This document shows positions 60,861-64,000 of a DNA stretch of 64,000 nt, one piece after another (position 1 is the stretch's first letter; each line of letters starts with the position of its first letter). This DNA is from Pseudomonadota bacterium (GTDB lineage Bacteria; Pseudomonadota; Gammaproteobacteria; Burkholderiales; SG8-39): positions 199,620-263,619 of the forward strand of contig CANGMI010000003.1 of NCBI GenBank assembly GCA_947455195.1, read 5' to 3'. Made by a program: the position numbers and the translations under genes. The notes under the pieces are model-generated. The model saw only the letters and a list, made by a program, of their open reading frames with translations. It did not search any database and was not told the origin of the DNA.

Positions 60861-62048
60861 TCAGACGACCTTGTCGGCGCGCAGCACTGCCACTTCCTCG
60901 TCGGTGAAACCGAAATCGCGCAGCACCAGATCGGTGTGCTCGCCCAATGCGGGCGGCCATGCCGGATCGATCTCGCGCGCCCCGTCGATGCGCACCGAAC
61001 GATGCATCATCGTCTGTTCGCCATACTGCGGGTGCGACATGCGGTGAAAGAGTTGCAGATGCTCCACCTCGGGGTCCTTCATCGCCTCGGGCACCGAATT
61101 GACGCCCGCCGCCGGCACATCGGCAGCGGCGAGGCGCTCGATCCACTCGGCACTCGAACGCCGGGCGAATACCGGCCGCAACTCCTCGACCAGGGCGCGA
61201 TAGTTGCGCACCCGCGAGCGACGGTCGCAGAAACGAGGGTCGGTGTTGAGGTCACCGCGTTCCACCGCCGACAGGAGGGCAATCCAGAACTTCTCGATCG
61301 AGGAGACATGGATGGCGACCAGTCGTTCGTCGGCACACTCGAAGGCAAAGGACAGCGAGACCGCCGAGCGTGACTCGGGCCCCATCACGATGCCGGCCTG
61401 CGTATAGGCCGTGAAGAAGTCGGGAATCAGCGACATCGTGGCCTCGACCATCGTGACCTCGACATGCGCGCCTTGCCCGGTGCGTGATCGCTCGAAGAGG
61501 GCCCCCAGGATGCCCGTGCTCGCCTGCATGCCGGTCATCTGATCGGAGATAGTCGGCCCGAGCACGCGCGGATCGGCCGGATCGACCAGCAGGCTGAGAA
61601 GGCCCGACACCGCCTGCCCGACGGCGTCGTAGGCCGGGCGCTCGCGATAGGGCCCGTCACCGGCAAAGCCGGCAATCGAGCAGTAGATGAGTTGTGGTGC
61701 CGCAGCGCGCAGGCTGGCCGAATCGAGACCCAGTCGCGCCATGACGCCGGGTCGAAAGTTCTCGAGCACGACATCGGCCCGGGCAGCCAGCCGCCGGAAC
61801 GTGGCCCGGCCAGCGGGCGAGGTGACATCGAGCGAGAGGCTGCGCTTGTTGCGGTTGAACGCGCAGAAGTTGTGACTGTAGCCACGCGCCGTGTCACCGA
61901 CGCCGAACTGGCGAAACGGATCACCGATGCCGGGCCGTTCGACCTTGATGACTTCGGCGCCGAGATCGGCCAGTTGCAGGCCCGCGAAGGGCCCTGCAAT
62001 GAACTGGCCGAGTTCGAGAACGCGGATACCGCTGAGGGGCTTTGACAT
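60861..62048 (-). CDS. Class III CoA-transferase (CaiB/BaiF family)
   Basis: 395 residues. Starts with GIRVLELGQFIAGPFAGLQLADLGAEVIKVERP, then RNKRSLSLDVTSPAGRATFRRLA, ADVVLENFRPGVMARLGLD and GPTISDQMTGMQASTGILGALF, whose Asp is the site of the CoA-thioester/anhydride intermediate. These transfer CoA between carboxylic acids or couple to racemisation. Convergent with the LLM gene (57-bp gap). The substrate cannot be inferred. Confidence 0.93.
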   Translation of the reverse strand: MSKPLSGIRVLELGQFIAGPFAGLQLADLGAEVIKVERPGIGDPFRQFGVGDTARGYSHNFCAFNRNKRSLSLDVTSPAGRATFRRLAARADVVLENFRPGVMARLGLDSASLRAAAPQLIYCSIAGFAGDGPYRERPAYDAVGQAVSGLLSLLVDPADPRVLGPTISDQMTGMQASTGILGALFERSRTGQGAHVEVTMVEATMSLIPDFFTAYTQAGIVMGPESRSAVSLSFAFECADERLVAIHVSSIEKFWIALLSAVERGDLNTDPRFCDRRSRVRNYRALVEELRPVFARRSSAEWIERLAAADVPAAGVNSVPEAMKDPEVEHLQLFHRMSHPQYGEQTMMHRSVRIDGAREIDPAWPPALGEHTDLVLRDFGFTDEEVAVLRADKVV

Positions 62049-62475
62049 GGGGGCGCAGGCGACAGGGGTTGGTGCAGCACGCAGACTGCGGCAGAAAGAG
62101 CTGACCGGTCGACTTCAGCGACCCGATTCGCCGACCGAGTTCAGCGGCCGGCGACACGCGTGACCCGCACGAGCCGTCCGGGCAAGGCCCCACCGCAAGG
62201 ACAGATGTCACGCCGGGATTATATGCGAGGCCGGCATGGGCTCCGGCCTCGCACCCTCGTGCAAGTGGAGATTGGAATCACGCGGCATGAGTGGGTTACT
62301 CTTGCAGGGTTTGTCGTGAGATGCCCCCCTCGAGAGGGCGTCCTGGCCCACGGCATCGATGGCATCAAGGCGGAGCAGCAGATTGATTTCAGCAGGCATC
62401 ATGCGGGTTCGCGGGCCCGACCCTCACCGGGCCCGGACAGCGCCTGCGCGTGCGTACCCGACCCCTTCCTGCGGC
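62049..62475. other. 427-bp stretch without a supported gene
   Basis: The interval between the divergent CoA-transferase and exported-protein genes has one notable feature, a perfect hairpin at 62225-62252, listed separately. A frame of 166 codons crosses it on the plus strand, but it is Arg/Pro-rich and overlaps the next gene. An in-frame ATG at 62401 could extend the next gene by 25 residues. Confidence 0.5.
62225..62252 (+). other. Perfect 10-bp hairpin in the leader of the exported-protein gene
   Basis: GCGAGGCCGG (62225-62234) pairs perfectly with CCGGCCTCGC (62243-62252) across the 8-base loop CATGGGCT. It is preceded by the AT-rich GGATTATAT, so it could be the start of a transcript leader, an attenuator or a protein-binding site. 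No U-run follows, so it is not a normal terminator. Confidence 0.55.
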
Positions 62476-63669
62476 ATGGCGGCACGGGTACGCGCCTGGC
62501 TCGTGGTCGCAAGCCTGTGCTTCGCCGGCCCGACGCTCGCGCAGAGCCCGACGGCAACAACGCCGATCGACTGGAACACCACCGCGCGACTGCTCGCCGG
62601 CATGAAGGTCGACGGCGATGGGCGTACCGGCGCGCTGGCTGCCCGGGCGAGTCTGCGTGAGCACCAGGGGGCGATGAACGAGGTCTGGCAAGCCTTTGCC
62701 AACCGGCGGCTGGCGCCGATGCGACGATTTGCGCAGACCGAACTCTCGCCGCTGCCCGCGGCCAAGGGTCCGGTCTACTACCCGTTCAGCGGGCCCGATG
62801 CGCTGCACGCCCTCGCCCTCTTCCCGGACGCGCGCGAATTCCTGCTGACCGGCCTGGAGCCTTCAGGTCGTCTGCCCGACCTCGAGCCGATGGACGAGCC
62901 AACCCTGCGCGCGAGCCTCGCCCTGTTGCGGCGCTCGATCAGCAGCGTGCTGTCATGGAGCTTCTTTCGTACCAATGACATGAAGGTTGATCTGAGGCGC
63001 AATCGGCTCGAGGGTGTCGCGCCGATCCTGCTTGCATTCACGGCGCGCTACGGCTTCGAGGTCACCGCGCTCGAGCCTTTCGTCCTCGGCAGCGGCTCGC
63101 CGGTGGGCGCGGCACCCGTCACTGGCCAGGCTGCAGGCACCGGGATGGCCGCGAGCAGCACCGGGTCGGGAATGACCCCGACCGAAGCCGCTCACGCGGT
63201 CCCCAGCCCGCTTGCGGGACTGCGCCTGCGTTTCCGACTCCCAGGCGAAACCGCGGAGCGCAGCATCGCTTACGTGCCAACCGACCTGAGCAATGCGGGC
63301 CTTGATGCGCGCCCGGAGTACATCCAGTGGGTGAAGGCCGCCCGCCCTGCGGCCACGATGCTCAAGTCGGCCTCGTACCTGCTGCACCGCGGAAGCTTCT
63401 CCCGGGTACGCGGCCTCATCCTCGAGCAGACAGCCCTCGTCGTGCAGGACGACTCGGGCATTCCCTGGCAGCACTTCGCCACCGACCGGTGGACGCCTCA
63501 CCTCTACGGACACTACACGCACCCGATCAAGCTCTTCGCCAACCGGGCCCAGGCAGACCTGAGGAGCGCCTACGCAAAAGCAAGCCCGTCTCCCCTGCCC
63601 TTCGCCTACGGCTACAACTTCCAGGACGGTGGCAACAACCTGCAGCGCTTCACGCGGCAGGACCGCTGA
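62476..63669 (+). CDS. Exported protein of unknown function
   Basis: 397 residues with signal peptide AWLVVASLCFAGPTLAQ ending near residue 23; the ATG at 62401 would give a 25-residue Arg/Pro-rich extension. The first half has GPVYYPFSGPDALHALALFP, the second YIQWVKAARPAATMLKSAS and GIPWQHFATDRW, ending LYGHYTHPIKLF and YGYNFQDGGNNLQRF. These motifs recur in uncharacterised exported bacterial proteins. A Gly/Ala/Ser linker with TGQAAGTGMAASSTGSGM splits the two halves. Probably periplasmic or secreted. No operon partner is visible. Confidence 0.72.
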   Translation: MAARVRAWLVVASLCFAGPTLAQSPTATTPIDWNTTARLLAGMKVDGDGRTGALAARASLREHQGAMNEVWQAFANRRLAPMRRFAQTELSPLPAAKGPVYYPFSGPDALHALALFPDAREFLLTGLEPSGRLPDLEPMDEPTLRASLALLRRSISSVLSWSFFRTNDMKVDLRRNRLEGVAPILLAFTARYGFEVTALEPFVLGSGSPVGAAPVTGQAAGTGMAASSTGSGMTPTEAAHAVPSPLAGLRLRFRLPGETAERSIAYVPTDLSNAGLDARPEYIQWVKAARPAATMLKSASYLLHRGSFSRVRGLILEQTALVVQDDSGIPWQHFATDRWTPHLYGHYTHPIKLFANRAQADLRSAYAKASPSPLPFAYGYNFQDGGNNLQRFTRQDR

Positions 63670-63687
63670 AACCGACGGCCCGCAGGG

Positions 63688-64000
63688 TCAGGCCGCCAGG
63701 GCCCGGGGCATCGTGAAGGCGGGCATCACCTCGGTGGCAAAGAGTTCGAGCGAGTGCTGCATCTGCGCCTGGGTGAGGCTGCCGAAGGTGAAGGAGCCGA
63801 TGAAGTGATTGGCACCGAAGCGCGCCAGGTGATCGGCCAGAATGCGTTTCACCGTGGCCGGTGAACCGCACAGGATGCGCCGCTGCTCGACGAACTGGTC
63901 GAAGGTGGGCCGGTTGGCAAACTTGGCCCCCTGACCTATCTCGACATAGCGCCGGGTGTAGTTGTCGTTGAAGGTGACCCAGCCAGCACGTGCCTCCTCG
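63688..64000 (-). CDS. LLM-class monooxygenase, C-terminal part, cut by the window edge
   Basis: On the minus strand an open frame enters at 64000 and ends with TGA at 63690-63688. It gives about 103 residues: GWVTFNDNYTRRYVE, ILCGSPATVKRILADHLARFGANHFIG, then FGSLTQAQMQHSLELFATEVMPAF. This is the C-terminal helix region of luciferase-like monooxygenases, the substrate-gating part and the final F-A-x-E-V-MPAF motif. Its start lies beyond the window. A fourth member of this superfamily in the last 11 kb. Confidence 0.85.
   Translation of the reverse strand, partial: EEARAGWVTFNDNYTRRYVEIGQGAKFANRPTFDQFVEQRRILCGSPATVKRILADHLARFGANHFIGSFTFGSLTQAQMQHSLELFATEVMPAFTMPRALAA

Noticed and set aside
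62160-62660. A 166-codon plus-strand frame before the exported protein
   Set aside because: Arg/Pro-rich, no ribosome-binding site, and it overlaps the better gene in another frame.

Overview
The window is about 64 kb of GC-rich DNA with compact bacterial gene organisation. Tripartite tricarboxylate transporter (TTT/Bug) receptors occur four times, together with class III CoA-transferases, luciferase-like (LLM) flavin oxidoreductases, MetE-like zinc enzymes and a TRAP system. That mix is typical of Burkholderiales (Alcaligenaceae/Bordetella-like) Betaproteobacteria. This taxonomic statement is inference from gene content; there is no rRNA here, and I saw no tRNA, CRISPR array, IS element or integrase.

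Layout. 1-5168: end of a TTT receptor gene, a divergent glycosyltransferase/flippase pair, and a YjgN-like membrane protein overlapping an M48 metalloprotease. 5313-23172: a nearly uninterrupted plus-strand locus of 16 genes. It encodes a type IVb-pilus/type II-secretion-like machine: TcpQ-like protein, secretin lipoprotein, GspL-like and PilO/GspM-like inner-membrane proteins, GspE-type ATPase, GspF-type platform protein, three pilin-like proteins and a PilP-like protein. Upstream are a TraU/PFL_4710-like conjugation protein and a sigma-factor-like protein with an unrecognised C-terminal half; downstream are two large exported proteins I cannot assign. There is no prepilin peptidase, retraction ATPase, relaxase or coupling protein. 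This is the best candidate for an undescribed system.

23361-34607: an orphan CoxL-type molybdenum hydroxylase subunit overlapping galE, a 1424-residue helicase-nuclease (possible defence or repair gene), a Tat-exported alpha/beta hydrolase, an MFS transporter and an RDD/GYF membrane protein. 34613-42138: two TTT receptors, a MetE-like protein, an OFA-type MFS transporter, a BamE-like lipoprotein and an ACMSD-like amidohydrolase.

42167-51621: a nine-gene minus-strand operon (isochorismatase-type amidase, TRAP DctP-Q-M with a methyltransferase and a small protein between P and Q, TMADH-like flavoenzyme, CobW GTPase, hydantoinase-like hydrolase). It reads as an import-and-degradation pathway for a cyclic amide or N-methylated compound. 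51696-62048: arfB, a second MetE-like gene, and a TTT (TctC-B-A) operon flanked by LLM oxidoreductases and an unusual signal-less NMT1-like binding protein; then another LLM enzyme and a CoA-transferase. 62049-64000: a 427-bp non-coding stretch with a perfect hairpin, an exported protein of unknown function, and the C-terminal end of a fourth LLM monooxygenase cut by the window edge.

Many long open frames exist antisense to the genes listed; they are a by-product of high GC and are left out.
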